A stretch of DNA of 64,000 nucleotides from Geomonas oryzisoli (GCF_018986915.1 NZ_CP076723.1:2451501-2515500); one strand, 5' to 3'. Counted from the first letter of the stretch, positions 52,527 to 62,835 are shown. Numbers and translations are program-made. The notes: a model not told the origin generated them from the sequence alone.

Positions 52527-54851
52527 ATGAAACATCCACTGCGCATCCTGATCGTAGACGACTCTCCCGAGGACGCCATACTCATCGTTCGGCACCTGCA
52601 AAAGGAGTTCTCCCCCGTCTATGAACGGGTGGAGACTCCGGACGAGATGAACGAGGCGCTGGACCGGGGTGGGTGGCACCTGGTCGTCTCCGATTACGTC
52701 ATGCCCCGGTTCAGCGGCCTCGGAGCGCTGCAGCTCATGCACGAGCGCGGCATCGACCTCCCTTTCATCATGGTCTCCGGCCAGATGGGCGAGGATGCCG
52801 CCGTCGAGGCAATGCGCGCCGGTGCCCACGATTACCTGATCAAGGACCGCCTATCCCGGTTGATCCCGGCCATCAGGCGCGAACTTAGGGAAGCGGTGGT
52901 GCGTCGCGAGCGGCGTACGGCGGAAGAGGCGCTATCTGCCACCGAGGCGCGCTTTCAGAGTCTCGTGGAACAGTCCCTGGTCGGCATCTTCATGCTGCAG
53001 GAAGATATCTTCATCTATGCGAACCCGAAGCTCGGTGCGATCTTCGGCTACGCCCCCGACCAGCTCATCGAGAAACGGAGCCTCCTCGACCTGGTCGCCG
53101 GCGACGACCAGATCCGGGTGCTCACCCAGTTTCTGCGCCCGCTCAAGGAAGGGAGCGAGCCGCTACACTTCTTCTTCCGCGGCAAACGGCAGGACGGAGC
53201 GGCCATCGACCTCGAAGTCAACGGCACCAGGACCTTGATCAACGGGTCGGACGCCGTGATCGGCACCCTGCTCGACATCACCGAGCGGCGGCGCGCCGAG
53301 GCCGAGCTGAGCAAACTGTGGCGTGCGGTGGAACAAAGCCCCGTGTCGGTGGTGATCACCGATCTGCGCGGCTGCATCGAGTACGTGAACCCGAAATTCA
53401 TCGAGGTGTGCGGCTACTCCGAGCCGGAGCTGATCGGCGTGAAGACCAGCATTCTCAAGTCCGGCAACATGGGCGATGACTTCTACAAGGATCTGTGGCA
53501 GACCATCTGCTCCGGCAAAGAGTGGCACGGCGAGCTGCACAACCGGAAGAAAAATGGCGAGCTGTTCTGGGAAAGCTGCTCCATATCGGCGGTGAAGAAC
53601 CCTGAAGGTCAGATCACCCACTTCGTCGGAGTAAAGGAAGACATCACCGAGAGAAAGCTGGTCGTCGACCAGTTGCGGCAGGTACAGAAGATGGAGGCGG
53701 TCGGACAGCTGGCCGGCGGCATCGCCCACGATTTCAACAACCTGCTCACCGTGATCAACGGCTACAGCACGCTGTTGATCCGGGCCCTGGACGCGAGCTC
53801 CCCCATGCGCAAGGAGGCGGAGCAGATCCTGCGTGCAGGTGAGCGCGCCGCCGACCTCACCAGGCAGCTGCTCAGCTTCAGCCGACGCCAGATCATGGAA
53901 CCGCGGGTGCTGGACATCAACCGCCAGGTGAAATCGGTCCAGAAGATGCTGGAGCGGCTGATCGGCGAGAACATCCGGCTGGTTACCGCACTCGCGCCGG
54001 ACGCCGGGCTGGTCAGGATGGACCCCGGACAGCTGGAACAGATCGTGATGAACCTGGTGGTGAACGCCCGCGACGCATCGGAGACCGGGGGGGTGATCAC
54101 GGTGGAGACCACCAACTGCGAGCTGGACGAAAGTTACATCCATCTCCACCCCGGTTCCCAGGCCGGAAGTTTCGTCAGGCTCAGCGTGTCCGACCGGGGC
54201 CAGGGGATGACCGCCGAGGTGAAGCAGCGGCTCTTCGAGCCCTTCTTCACCACCAAGGAGATAAGGCGCGGCACGGGCCTGGGCCTGGCCACCGTGTACG
54301 GCATCGTGAAGCAGTGCAGCGGTTACATCGAGGTGATCAGCGAGCCGGGGCAAGGGGCGCGTTTCGACATCTACCTCCCCCGCACCTTCCAGGAGGCGGA
54401 GTCCCAGGGCAAGCAGCAACTCGACGAGCCGATTGACACCGACCACACCATCCTGGTAGTAGAGGACGAACCCGGGGTGCTGAACCTGGTGGTGCACACA
54501 CTGAGGATGCGCGGGTTCAGGGTGCTGGAGACCACGGACCCGGAACAGGGGATCGTCCTGTTCGAGCAGCACGCCGACGAGATCGACATGCTGCTGACCG
54601 ACGTGGTCATGCCGTTTATGAGCGGCCCGACCCTGGCAGAGCGGCTTTTGGCCAAGAAACCGAAGCTCAAAGTGCTTTTCATGTCTGGACACACAGACAA
54701 CAGGACCAGCTTCGAGAAGACGCTGGAGAGAGGAATGCAGTTCCTGCCCAAGCCCTTTGCAAGTGACGCCCTGATCAGAAAAGTGAGGGATACCTTGCAG
54801 GGGACCGGGTCGCAAGAAGCAACCCGGGCGATTTCAGGAGGTAGCAATTGA
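52527..54851 (+). CDS. Hybrid sensor kinase: REC-PAS-PAS-HisKA-HATPase-REC
   Basis: 774 residues. REC1 1-125 ([27 protein letters not shown]); PAS about 145-265 ([18 protein letters not shown]) and 270-390 ([34 protein letters not shown]); HisKA about 395-460 with phospho-His in [19 protein letters not shown]; HATPase about 500-620 ([31 protein letters not shown]); REC2 about 650-765 ([25 protein letters not shown]). No membrane segment, so cytosolic. Followed by an overlapping REC-HD-GYP gene (4 bp), whose receiver it probably phosphorylates. Start ATG has only a weak ribosome site (GGCCCAG). Confidence 0.93.
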   Translation: MKHPLRILIVDDSPEDAILIVRHLQKEFSPVYERVETPDEMNEALDRGGWHLVVSDYVMPRFSGLGALQLMHERGIDLPFIMVSGQMGEDAAVEAMRAGAHDYLIKDRLSRLIPAIRRELREAVVRRERRTAEEALSATEARFQSLVEQSLVGIFMLQEDIFIYANPKLGAIFGYAPDQLIEKRSLLDLVAGDDQIRVLTQFLRPLKEGSEPLHFFFRGKRQDGAAIDLEVNGTRTLINGSDAVIGTLLDITERRRAEAELSKLWRAVEQSPVSVVITDLRGCIEYVNPKFIEVCGYSEPELIGVKTSILKSGNMGDDFYKDLWQTICSGKEWHGELHNRKKNGELFWESCSISAVKNPEGQITHFVGVKEDITERKLVVDQLRQVQKMEAVGQLAGGIAHDFNNLLTVINGYSTLLIRALDASSPMRKEAEQILRAGERAADLTRQLLSFSRRQIMEPRVLDINRQVKSVQKMLERLIGENIRLVTALAPDAGLVRMDPGQLEQIVMNLVVNARDASETGGVITVETTNCELDESYIHLHPGSQAGSFVRLSVSDRGQGMTAEVKQRLFEPFFTTKEIRRGTGLGLATVYGIVKQCSGYIEVISEPGQGARFDIYLPRTFQEAESQGKQQLDEPIDTDHTILVVEDEPGVLNLVVHTLRMRGFRVLETTDPEQGIVLFEQHADEIDMLLTDVVMPFMSGPTLAERLLAKKPKLKVLFMSGHTDNRTSFEKTLERGMQFLPKPFASDALIRKVRDTLQGTGSQEATRAISGGSN

Positions 54852-55891
54852 AAGGGAACATACTCATAGCCGACGACGAGGACATGATCAGAGAACTGAT
54901 CAACATCACCCTGTCCAAGGAAGGGTTCACCTGCTTCCAGGCCGGCAGCGCGGAAGAAGGTTTGGACATAATCAACAGCCAGCAGTTGGACCTGGCGCTT
55001 CTGGACATCATGATGCCCGGGCGCTCCGGGATCGACCTGCTCAAAGACATCAAGCAGGTGACGCCGGACACCACGGTGCTGATGATCACCGCCATGAACG
55101 ACATGGACACGGCCCTTTCCTGCATCCACAACGGGGCCGAGGACTACATCACCAAGCCCTTCAACCTGGACCGGGTGCTTTTGACCGTGAAGAACACGCT
55201 CGAAAAGCGGCGCCTTGTGATGGAGAACAAGGAGTACCAGGCCAACCTCGAGCTCAAGGTCCGCGAACAGACCGAGGTGATCAGGACCGTCATGGGCGAG
55301 ATCAACCTCGCCTACGAGCACACGCTCGCGGCCCTGATCCGGGCGCTGGATGCGAGGGAGAAGGAAGTCGGCTCTCACTCCGAGCGGGTCATGGCCTACA
55401 CCTGCCTGCTGGCCGAAAAGGCGGGGATCGGGGCGGAAGAGCGGATCATCATGGGCAAAGGCGCGCTTTTGCACGACATCGGCAAGATCGGGGTGTCCGA
55501 CAACATCCTGTTGAAGCCGGGGAAGCTGGACGACGAGGAGTGGAAGGTGATGCGCCAGCACCCGAAGATCGGCTACGACATCCTGGCCGGGATCAAGTAT
55601 TTCACCGACGCCGCCGAGCTGGTGCTGTTCCATCACGAGCGGTATGACGGCACCGGCTATCCCCACCGCGCCGCCGGCGAGGCCATCCCCATCAGCGCGC
55701 GCATCTTCTCGCTGGTGGACACCCTGGATGCCATGACCTCGGATCGCCCGTACCGGAAGGCGCTCAGCTTCCAGGCGGTGCTGGACGAAGTGGTGCGCTG
55801 CTCCGGCGAGCAGTTCGACCCGAAACTGGTGGACGTGTTCCTCTCCATCCCAAAGGAGGAGTGGGAAAAGGCGGCAGGGAAGACGCTGTAA
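54848..55891 (+). CDS. Response regulator with HD-GYP domain (c-di-GMP phosphodiesterase)
   Basis: 347 residues from TTG, overlapping the kinase stop (TTGA) behind CAGGAGG. REC 1-125 (ILIADDEDMIRELI, LALLDIMMPGRSG) and HD-GYP about 155-335: LIRALDAREKEVGSHSERV, GALLHDIGKIGVSDNILLKPGKL (HD), HHERYDGTGYPH (the GYP loop), IFSLVDTLDAMTSDRPYR. All metal ligands are present, so it likely hydrolyses c-di-GMP to GMP. Phosphorylation by the hybrid kinase upstream is the natural input. Confidence 0.95.
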   Translation: MKGNILIADDEDMIRELINITLSKEGFTCFQAGSAEEGLDIINSQQLDLALLDIMMPGRSGIDLLKDIKQVTPDTTVLMITAMNDMDTALSCIHNGAEDYITKPFNLDRVLLTVKNTLEKRRLVMENKEYQANLELKVREQTEVIRTVMGEINLAYEHTLAALIRALDAREKEVGSHSERVMAYTCLLAEKAGIGAEERIIMGKGALLHDIGKIGVSDNILLKPGKLDDEEWKVMRQHPKIGYDILAGIKYFTDAAELVLFHHERYDGTGYPHRAAGEAIPISARIFSLVDTLDAMTSDRPYRKALSFQAVLDEVVRCSGEQFDPKLVDVFLSIPKEEWEKAAGKTL

Positions 55892-55910
55892 CCGCGAATG
55901 CCGGCAACGC

Positions 55911-56007
55911 TGTAGGGGCGAATAATCATTCGCCCAGCACCGGCGGCACCATGGACCGGCGTTCGCATCTGCAGCAAAACCAGGGCGAATGATTATTCGC
56001 CCCTACA
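55911..56007. mobile_element. MITE-like element with 25-bp inverted repeats
   Basis: Left arm 55911-55935 starts TGTAGGGGCGAATAATCATT; right arm 55983-56007 is its perfect inverted complement ending CCCCTACA. Spacer 47 bp, non-coding. A second paired copy lies at 59373-59485 and a lone arm core at 14978-14998. Confidence 0.75.
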
Positions 56008-56025
56008 GGAAATCCCCTAACAGAA

Positions 56026-56063
56026 AGAGCCGGCAGACCATCAGGTCGCCGGCTCTCTTCATT
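56026..56063. terminator. Hairpin terminator between HD-GYP gene and convergent enhancer-binding gene
   Basis: Stem AGAGCCGGC (56026-56034) with GCCGGCTCT (56048-56056), then CTTCATTT on the plus side. Confidence 0.6.
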
Positions 56064-56139
56064 TCTCCCCCTCCCCTTGCGGGAGGGGGCTGGGGGGTGG
56101 GGGAACGTGCCATCAGCGGGGAAGCCGTTGGCAGAGTAA

Positions 56140-56169
56140 GGGGACAGGCACCTGGCGGAGCCAGTCCCC
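56140..56169. repeat. 30-bp dispersed hairpin repeat, copy 2
   Basis: GGGGACAGGCACCTGGCGGA then GCCAGTCCCC, differing by one base from 38862-38891. It lies within the same intergenic stretch as a C-rich REP-like arm at 56062-56104. Confidence 0.8.
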
Positions 56170-56181
56170 TCCGCAACGTGC

Positions 56182-57636
56182 TTACGACGGCTCGCCGACC
56201 CCGATCCGGTAACGCTCCAGGCGGTCCCTCAGCGTGTTGCGGCTGATGCCCAGCAGCTTCGCCGCGAAGACCTGGTTGTTGTTGCTTTTCTCCATGGCCA
56301 TGTGGATCAGCGCCTTCTCAAGCCCCATGTTGACGCTCTCGTAGATGGCACCCTTGTTCTTCGCGCAGATGCCGTCGAAGACCGGCTCGAGCATGCTCCA
56401 GAACACCTCGTAATAGTCGTCGCCCACAACTTCGAGGTCCACTTCCTTGAAACCGGCCTTGGCGGTCAAGAAGGATTCGAAATCACCCGGCACGAGAATG
56501 TCGCCGCGGCAGAAGACAACCGCGGAGTTGATGACGTTCTTAAGCTCCCTGATGTTCCCCTCGAACTGGTGGTTCATCAGGAGCGCCATGGTGTCGGGGG
56601 CTACCCCTTTCACGTTCTTCCCGTACTTCTTGGCGAACTTCTTCACGAACAGGTCGACCAGCAACGGGATGTCCTCGACCCGGTCCCTTAGCGGCGGCAG
56701 GAAGAAGTTCACCACGCGCAGACGGTAGAAGAGGTCCATCCTGAACGACTTCTCTTTCACGGAGGCCAGCAGCGAGCGGTTGGTGGCCGCGATAACGCGG
56801 ACATCTACCTTGATGGTCTCGTTCCCCCCTACCCGCTCGAACTCCTGGTTTTCGAGGACGCGCAGGAACTTCCCCTGGTTGGCGGGGCTCATCTCCCCGA
56901 CCTCGTCGAGGAAGATGGTGCCGCCGTTGCATTGCTCGAACTTACCGATGCGACGGGAATGGGCGTCGGTGAAGGCCCCCTTTTCATGGCCGAACAACTC
57001 GGATTCCAGCAAGGCCTCGGGGAGCGCCGCGCAGTTCACGGCGAGGAAAGGACGGTTCTTGCGGCGGGAGTTGTTGTAGATGGCGCGGGCCAACAGTTCC
57101 TTGCCCGTGCCCGACTCGCCCTGGATCAGGACGGTGGCGTCGGAATCGGCCACGGTGCCCACCATCTTCCAGATCTCGATCATCTCGGGCGAGGAACCGA
57201 TCATCAGGTCCTCGGTGAGATCCTCCTCGGCCTGGGGGCGCTCCTTGGTGTAGCGCACCTTGCGGCTCAGGAGGTTGCATTCCAGCGCCTTCTTCACCGC
57301 CCCTTTCAGCTTGCTCATATCAAAGGGCTTGGTGACGTAGTCGAAGGCGCCGTGCTTCATCGCTTCGATGGCGTTTTGGGTGGTCTTGTAGCCGGTGGCC
57401 ATGATCACGGCCAGGCCCGGGTCGATCTTCTTCGCCTCCTTCAGTACCTCGATACCGGACTTCTGGGGCAGGCTGATATCCATGATCGCCACATTGGGAC
57501 GATCGGCGATGATGCGCTTCAATGCTCCTTCACTGTCGCTTTCCAGCAGCAGTTCATATTCCTCGCCCGTGAAGATAGTCTTCAGCATGAGCAGGATGTC
57601 GTGATCGTCATCCAGAATGAGCAGTTTAGCTGTCAT
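56182..57636 (-). CDS. Sigma54-dependent response regulator with GAFTDA loop
   Basis: 484 residues from MTAKLLILDDDHD (upstream extension has no ribosome site). REC 1-120 (phospho-Asp in VAIMDISLPQKSG); AAA+ about 140-370: QGESGTGKELLARAIY, HEKGAFTDAHSRRIG, GGTIFLDEVGEM, FRMDLFYRLRVV; a region about 385-440 of unknown type (FKEVDLEVVGDDYYEVFWSMLEPVFDG); Fis HTH at the end (NNQVFAAKLLGISRNTLRDRLERY). The sigma54-contact motif is GAFTDA, not GAFTGA, in which Thr is retained but Gly becomes Asp. No kinase neighbour is on the same strand. Confidence 0.93.
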   Translation of the reverse strand: MTAKLLILDDDHDILLMLKTIFTGEEYELLLESDSEGALKRIIADRPNVAIMDISLPQKSGIEVLKEAKKIDPGLAVIMATGYKTTQNAIEAMKHGAFDYVTKPFDMSKLKGAVKKALECNLLSRKVRYTKERPQAEEDLTEDLMIGSSPEMIEIWKMVGTVADSDATVLIQGESGTGKELLARAIYNNSRRKNRPFLAVNCAALPEALLESELFGHEKGAFTDAHSRRIGKFEQCNGGTIFLDEVGEMSPANQGKFLRVLENQEFERVGGNETIKVDVRVIAATNRSLLASVKEKSFRMDLFYRLRVVNFFLPPLRDRVEDIPLLVDLFVKKFAKKYGKNVKGVAPDTMALLMNHQFEGNIRELKNVINSAVVFCRGDILVPGDFESFLTAKAGFKEVDLEVVGDDYYEVFWSMLEPVFDGICAKNKGAIYESVNMGLEKALIHMAMEKSNNNQVFAAKLLGISRNTLRDRLERYRIGVGEPS

Positions 57637-57657
57637 GGCCGGTCCCCCCGATGGGCT

Positions 57658-57685
57658 ATTATAATCCGCACCGGTCACTTGCCAA
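57658..57685 (-). promoter_or_regulatory. Sigma70 promoter of the GAFTDA regulator
   Basis: Minus-strand TTGGCA (57680-57685), 16-bp spacer, consensus TATAAT (57658-57663), with a leader of about 15 nt. Confidence 0.6.
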
Positions 57686-57724
57686 GACCGGACGTAGAAA
57701 GATGAAAGTCGTACCGGTGATACC

Positions 57725-57752
57725 AAAAGAACCGCCTGAATAAAGCGGTTCT
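57725..57752 (-). terminator. Terminator of the Cys-rich small protein gene
   Basis: Minus-strand stem AGAACCGC/GCGGTTCT (57745-57752 with 57728-57735) then TTTT. Confidence 0.7.
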
Positions 57753-57780
57753 CCGGTTTCACCTCTAAAGAGCAAAGCTG

Positions 57781-58026
57781 TTACTGTTCGTCATCCTCGT
57801 AATCGTCATCCCCGTAGGAATCGAGGTCGTCAGCATCTTCCTCCTGGTCCTCGTCGAATTCGTCGGCCAGGTACTGAGGACGGTCATCCTCCTCCTTGAT
57901 AGCCTCGAAACGGGCCAGGATGTCGGGATTGGTGCAGAAGCGCCCGTCCTTGCAGGTGCAGGTATCGAGGTCGCAGAGGTCAAACAGCTGGATTTCGCTG
58001 CACAACCTTTTGGTGCTAGTAGTCAT
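57781..58026 (-). CDS. Small Cys-cluster protein with acidic tail
   Basis: 81 residues. The N-terminal half contains LCSEIQLFDLCDLDTCTCKDGRFCTNP, five Cys in 25 residues, a likely metal site; the second half is very acidic (DEFDEDQEEDADDLDSYGDDDYEDDEQ). No family known to me; similar small proteins occur upstream of fbp-like genes is not something I can confirm. It lies 99 bp after the fbp stop in the same direction. ATG follows AGAGGTAAGA. Confidence 0.7.
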   Translation of the reverse strand: MTTSTKRLCSEIQLFDLCDLDTCTCKDGRFCTNPDILARFEAIKEEDDRPQYLADEFDEDQEEDADDLDSYGDDDYEDDEQ

Positions 58027-58124
58027 TTCTTACCTCTGGAATTACTGGTTAATACAATTATCGCCGTACTGCTTGACAACTTTAGCGAAAAACGCCGCAG
58101 GACGATCAATGGTACAACAAAACG

Positions 58125-59105
58125 CTAGCCGTTGACAAACGATGCCGCGGCGGCCGGTGCCGCTTGCTGGTCGACGAGGAAATCGGTGGCGGCCTTCACG
58201 TCGGCCTTGCAGCCGATGTAGATCGGCGCCCTCTGGTCCAGCGACTCGGGGACGATGTCGAGGATCGGGATGTTGCCGTTGCTGGCGGCGCCGCCTGCGT
58301 GCTCGATGATGAATGCCATCGGGTTCAGTTCGAACAGCACGCGCAGTTTCCCGTTGGGCGAACCCTTGAGGGCCGGGTACATGAAGATCCCCTTCCCTTT
58401 CATCAGCACCTGGTTGATGTCGGGCACGAAGCCGCCGGAGTAGCGCAGCTTGCATCCCTTGGCCTCCAGGTGGCGGATGAACTTCTCGTCGCCGTCGTTG
58501 TACTTGTTCCTGAGGCCGCCGGGGGCGTAGATGTTCCCCTCTTCCTGCATCCTGATGTTCTCGCGGGTCAGGGTGAACTCCATCAGGTTGTTCATGGTGA
58601 ATTCGTGCACGCCGTCGCCCACGGTGTAGACCAGGGAAACCCTCGGTCCGTAGAGGATGTACATGGCGGCGACCTGGTTGCGGCCGGGCTGGAGCAGGTC
58701 GCATCCTTCGTAGATGGAAACGATGGTGCCCACGGCGAGGTTGACGTCGACCAGCGAGGAACCGTCGAGGGGATCGTAGGCGACCGAGTAGAGCCCGTCG
58801 GCGCTGGCCTGGGCCTGGTAGATCTCGTCCATCTCCTCGGAAGCGATGTTGCAGACCACGCCGGAGTGGATCAGACGTTTCCTCATGATGCGGTCGGAGA
58901 GCACGTCGAGGGCAAGCTGCTCCTCGCCGTAGAGGTTCGAGGTACCGGCGACACCCAGGTCACCGGTGCGCACCGCGTTGATGACGTACTTGCTGGCCTC
59001 GGCAATCTCGCAAATGAGATGCACGAGGTTGTCACTGATGTTCTGACCACGCAGATGACGGCGCAGTTCTATCTGGAATTTCGACGTTCCCGGTGCGGCT
59101 GGCAT
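58125..59105 (-). CDS. fbp: Fructose-1,6-bisphosphatase class I
   Basis: 326 residues. Class I FBPase markers: YDPLDGSSLVDVNLAVGTIVSIY (metal-binding DPLDGSS near residue 110), GPRVSLVYTVGDGVHEFT, GKGIFMYPALKGSPNGKLRVLFELNPMAFIIEHAGGAASNG (active-site Asp/Glu). Hydrolyses FBP in gluconeogenesis, needed by an organism living on acetate-type carbon. Immediately upstream is a 395-bp gap with a terminator and a MITE. A TTGACA (59155-59160) on the minus strand may be the -35, but the -10 spacing is poor. Confidence 0.96.
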   Translation of the reverse strand: MPAAPGTSKFQIELRRHLRGQNISDNLVHLICEIAEASKYVINAVRTGDLGVAGTSNLYGEEQLALDVLSDRIMRKRLIHSGVVCNIASEEMDEIYQAQASADGLYSVAYDPLDGSSLVDVNLAVGTIVSIYEGCDLLQPGRNQVAAMYILYGPRVSLVYTVGDGVHEFTMNNLMEFTLTRENIRMQEEGNIYAPGGLRNKYNDGDEKFIRHLEAKGCKLRYSGGFVPDINQVLMKGKGIFMYPALKGSPNGKLRVLFELNPMAFIIEHAGGAASNGNIPILDIVPESLDQRAPIYIGCKADVKAATDFLVDQQAAPAAAASFVNG

Positions 59106-59318
59106 AGGTCCCTCCCAAGATTAAATTAAAATTATTTTACGACCCGGTAGATTATGTCAAAAAAGGTTTCAAAGCAAGGAAAAAAAGGGCGCATTCTGTA
59201 AACCGGAGCGATCAACTTGGTAAACAAAATTGACCACATAGTGAGAGCAATAGGTTATGCGTTGCCCCCTTCTCGGCGTGCCTTTGGAGGGGGACTGTAA
59301 TGCGGGAATCAGAGCATG

Positions 59319-59351
59319 AAAAAGCGCCTGCACTCATAAAAGTGCAGGCGC
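59319..59351 (-). terminator. Terminator of the putA-type gene
   Basis: Minus-strand stem GCGCCTGCAC/GTGCAGGCGC (59342-59351 with 59324-59333) then five T. Confidence 0.85.
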
Positions 59352-59372
59352 TCAGGTTACCTCAATTGCTTC

Positions 59373-59485
59373 TGTAGGGGCGAATAATCATTCGCCCCCC
59401 TTTACCGCATCTGCCGCCTCGGACCTTCTCGCCATTGACACCGACAAGGACCAGGCGGCTGGGCAAATAATTATTTGCCCCTACA
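59373..59485. mobile_element. MITE-like element, second copy
   Basis: Left arm 59373-59397 (TGTAGGGGCGAATAATCATT...) identical to that at 55911; right arm 59461-59485 is a near-inverse (GGGCAAATAATTATTTGCCC then CTACA). Spacer 63 bp. Together with the terminator it fills the 395-bp gap upstream of fbp. Confidence 0.75.
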
Positions 59486-59500
59486 ACACCAACCGACCTC

Positions 59501-62500
59501 TTAGGCGACCCAGTCGTCGTCCTCCTCGACCGGTGCGAAGCCGCGGCGCATGGTGTTCTCGGTGACCACCCTCGGATCCATGAAGTGCAGCAGGTAGTCG
59601 TGCCCGCCCGCCTTGGTGCCGACGCCGGACATCTTGGAGCCGCCGAAAGGCTGGCGGCCGACGAGAGCGCCGGTGTTGTTGCGGTTGAGGTACAGGTTGC
59701 CGACGCGGAACTGGCGGCGGGCCTGGGTCAGGTGCTCCGGGCTCCTGGAGAAGACGCCGCCGGTGAGGGCGAACTTGGTGGAGTTGGCCCACTCGATGGC
59801 CTGGTCGAAGTCTTTCGCGCGCATCACGGCAAGGACCGGTCCGAAGATCTCCTCCTGGGCGATCCTGTGCTCAGGCTTGATGCCGCCGATGATGGTCATC
59901 GGCACGTAGAAGCCGCCGTCGCTCGGCACCTTGCTCTCGTAGAGCACGTGCCCTTCCTTCTTGCCGATCTCGGCGTATTCCTTGATGGTCTTCATCGCCT
60001 TGTCGTCGGCGACGGCGCCCATGTAGTTGGCCGGATCCTCGGAGGGGCCGACCAGGGTCGCCTGAGCCATGGAGACCAGGCGCTCGACGAACTTGTCGTA
60101 CACCGCGTCGAGCACGATAACGCGCGAGCAGGCCGAGCACTTCTGCCCCTGGAAGCCGAAGGCGGAGTAGAGGACATGCGGCACCGCCTCGTCCAGGTCG
60201 GCATCGTCGTCGATGATGATGGCGTTCTTGCCGCCCATCTCGCAGACGATCTTCTTGACGTTCTCCTGGCCCGGGTAAACCTTGGCGGCGCGGTCGATGA
60301 TCCTGAGACCGACTTCCATGGAACCGGTGAACGCGATGAGGGAGACGTCCGGGCTGTCGACCAGGAAGTCGCCCATGACCGAGCCGCGGCCCGGGGTGTA
60401 GTTGAAGACGCCTTCGGGCAGGCCCACTTCGCGGAACAGTTCCACGATGTGGTAGCCGATGACGGAGGTGATGCCGGAGGGCTTGAACACCACACAGTTA
60501 CCGGCCACGATGGCGGCGGAGGCCATGCCGAGGCTGATGGCCAGCGGGAAGTTCCACGGCGCGATGACCGCGGCGACGCCTTTGGGCTCGTAGAAGTAGT
60601 GGTTCAGCTCGCCCGGTGCGTTGCCCACGCGTTTCGGGGTGCCCAGGGTGATCATCTCGCGGGCGTAGTACTCGAGAAAGTCGATCGCCTCGCAGACGTC
60701 GGCGTACGCCTGATCCCACTGCTTGCCGATCTCCAGCACCTGCCATGCGGAGAGCTCGAAGATGCGGCGGCGCGCCACGGCGGCAGCCTTGATCAGGTAC
60801 TGGGCGCGGTCCTTCGGATCGGTGTCGCGCCATGCCGGGAAGGCCTTCTTGGCGGCCTGGATGGCGTCGCCCACTTCCTTGGTGCCGGCCTGGCAGATGA
60901 CGCCGATGGTCTCGGACGGCTTGTTCGGGTTCACCGACGGAATGGTGTCGGCGGTCTTCACTTCCTTGCCGTTTATGAAGAGCGGATAGGTCTTGCCGAG
61001 CTGCTTCCTCACTTCGGCGATCTCTTTCGGGAACGCGGCGCGGTGATCGGCGCGGGTGAAATCGACCATGGCCTCGTTATAGAACGGCTTCAGACCGCCG
61101 GGGCCCTTGGCTTCCTCCTTCTTGGCGGCGGCGCGTGCGGCGCGCTCGCGCTGTACGGTGACCTCCGGGTCCTCGAGCAGGCGCTCGATCTGCGCGTCCT
61201 CGGCGAAGCTCTGGCGCAGGAAGGACTCGTTAGCGGTGTTCTCCAGCAGGCGGCGCACCAGGTAGCCCATGCCCGGGACCATGTCGCCGTACGGGCAGTA
61301 GAGACGGATGCGGCCGGCGACCTTCAGGATGCCCCTTCTGACCGGCTCGGCCATACCGTAGAGCACCTGGAACTCGTAACGATCTTCGGGAACGTTCAGA
61401 TCCTTCGCCATCTCCATGACGGCGGAAATGGTCCTGATGTTGTGTGAAGCGCAGGCGAAGTGGCAGATATCGGAGCTCTCGAGGATCATCTTGGCCTGGC
61501 GCTCGTATGCGGCGTCGGACTCGGCCTTGATGGTCCAGACCGGGATCGCCCAGTCGTTCTGCTTGGCCTTGACGGTTTCCATGTCCCAGTAGGCGCCTTT
61601 CACCAAGCGGATGGAGATCTTGACCTTGTTCTGGCGCGCCCAGGTCAGCAGTTCCGGGAGATCCTTGTCGGTGTCAACCAGGTAGGCCTGGAGCACGATG
61701 CCGAACTGGTCGTAGTTGGGGAACTCGAGCTTGAGGCGCTTGTACACCTCGATGATGATGTCCTTGTGGCGGTAGGACTCCATGTCGATGCAGAGGAAGC
61801 CGTCCAGTTCCATTACCTTCTTGGCGATCTTTCTGACACGGTCAAGAATGGCAACGACCGAGCCCTCGAAGTCCTGCGGGTTGGCGAGGCAGAAGAGCGC
61901 TGTCGGCTTCACGGCGACGTTGACCTTGGGCGCGTGACCCCAGTCGAGGTTCGCATCGCCCCCCTTGCCCGGCAGCGGCTTCCAGTCCTTGTATTCCTTC
62001 TTGAGCGAATCGAGCAGCTCCAGGTAGGTGTTCATGTAGATGTCCGCTTCCTTCTCGGAAAGCGTCGCCTCGCCTAACACGTCCACGACGAACGCGAAGC
62101 CGTCTTTCCTCAGACGCTCCATGTTCTTGATGGCTTCCTTGGTGTTCTCGCCCACGATGAACTGACGTGCCATCTCCTGGATGTTGGTTGTGAGGAACTT
62201 GTTCAGCACGGCCCCGCCGAAGGAGCCGAGCATGCCGGCCACCTTGGCGCCGGTGGAGAGGACCGGCGGCATGTCCTTTTCTTCGCCGAAGTACTCGCGG
62301 ATGTGGTCGGTAAGGAGCTTGCCGGTGGTGAGGGACGGGAAGACGTCGACAAAGCGGAACATCTGGATCTTGAAGGTTTCGTTCTTCATGCTCCAGTCCA
62401 TCACCTTGCCCATCCAGGCGCCCTTGTTGAAGAGGGACGGCTTTTCACCGGAGATGGTAGAGAAGAACTCCTTGCCCCGTGCAATAACTCTGTTGTTCAG

Positions 62501-62515
62501 TTCGGTGTTGTTCAT
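59501..62515 (-). CDS. putA: Bifunctional proline dehydrogenase / glutamate semialdehyde dehydrogenase (PutA-type)
   Basis: 1004 residues, within the short PutA class lacking the DNA-binding domain. Proline dehydrogenase about 90-450 ([68 protein letters not shown]), P5C dehydrogenase about 515-990 ([49 protein letters not shown], catalytic Cys near residue 790 in [35 protein letters not shown]). Converts proline via P5C to glutamate, giving electrons to quinone and NAD. Preceded by a sigma54-type promoter, and an enhancer-binding gene (62925-64000) sits directly upstream. Confidence 0.95.
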   Translation of the reverse strand: MNNTELNNRVIARGKEFFSTISGEKPSLFNKGAWMGKVMDWSMKNETFKIQMFRFVDVFPSLTTGKLLTDHIREYFGEEKDMPPVLSTGAKVAGMLGSFGGAVLNKFLTTNIQEMARQFIVGENTKEAIKNMERLRKDGFAFVVDVLGEATLSEKEADIYMNTYLELLDSLKKEYKDWKPLPGKGGDANLDWGHAPKVNVAVKPTALFCLANPQDFEGSVVAILDRVRKIAKKVMELDGFLCIDMESYRHKDIIIEVYKRLKLEFPNYDQFGIVLQAYLVDTDKDLPELLTWARQNKVKISIRLVKGAYWDMETVKAKQNDWAIPVWTIKAESDAAYERQAKMILESSDICHFACASHNIRTISAVMEMAKDLNVPEDRYEFQVLYGMAEPVRRGILKVAGRIRLYCPYGDMVPGMGYLVRRLLENTANESFLRQSFAEDAQIERLLEDPEVTVQRERAARAAAKKEEAKGPGGLKPFYNEAMVDFTRADHRAAFPKEIAEVRKQLGKTYPLFINGKEVKTADTIPSVNPNKPSETIGVICQAGTKEVGDAIQAAKKAFPAWRDTDPKDRAQYLIKAAAVARRRIFELSAWQVLEIGKQWDQAYADVCEAIDFLEYYAREMITLGTPKRVGNAPGELNHYFYEPKGVAAVIAPWNFPLAISLGMASAAIVAGNCVVFKPSGITSVIGYHIVELFREVGLPEGVFNYTPGRGSVMGDFLVDSPDVSLIAFTGSMEVGLRIIDRAAKVYPGQENVKKIVCEMGGKNAIIIDDDADLDEAVPHVLYSAFGFQGQKCSACSRVIVLDAVYDKFVERLVSMAQATLVGPSEDPANYMGAVADDKAMKTIKEYAEIGKKEGHVLYESKVPSDGGFYVPMTIIGGIKPEHRIAQEEIFGPVLAVMRAKDFDQAIEWANSTKFALTGGVFSRSPEHLTQARRQFRVGNLYLNRNNTGALVGRQPFGGSKMSGVGTKAGGHDYLLHFMDPRVVTENTMRRGFAPVEEDDDWVA

Positions 62516-62573
62516 CCAAAGGCTCCTTTAATACAGGTTGTTCCAAGAGGAAATCATAAACATGTAATGCTAG

Positions 62574-62589
62574 AGCACAAGCTGTGCCA
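62574..62589 (-). promoter_or_regulatory. Sigma54 promoter of the putA-type gene
   Basis: Minus-strand TGGCACAGCTTGTGCT: GG (62587-62588) and GC (62575-62576) with exactly 10 nt between, matching TGGCAC-N5-TTGCT at all but one core base. A start near 62563 gives a leader of about 47 nt. Confidence 0.65.
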
Positions 62590-62835
62590 TCCAGTATACG
62601 ATTTCGTTCTTGGTGGAGACGTGGAGGCGGTCGCTAGGATCGGAATTGCGGTAAAGGGAGGTGTTTCATCCAGCTAAACAGCCGGAAGTATTATAGCATT
62701 GGTGAGAAAAAAGGTAACCTGGGGTGATGAAGAAGTAATAGAGAGAAGCTAAGGATTGGGCTCTTTGACAAGAGAACGGAACAAGAGAGCGAACAGCAAT
62801 ATGCAGCAACGCATAAATTTCCCCATTCGTTCCCG

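Noticed and set aside
59585-61447. Plus-strand open frame (620 codons) opposite the putA-type gene
   Set aside because: Mirror of the coding strand; no start context and no recognisable domain.
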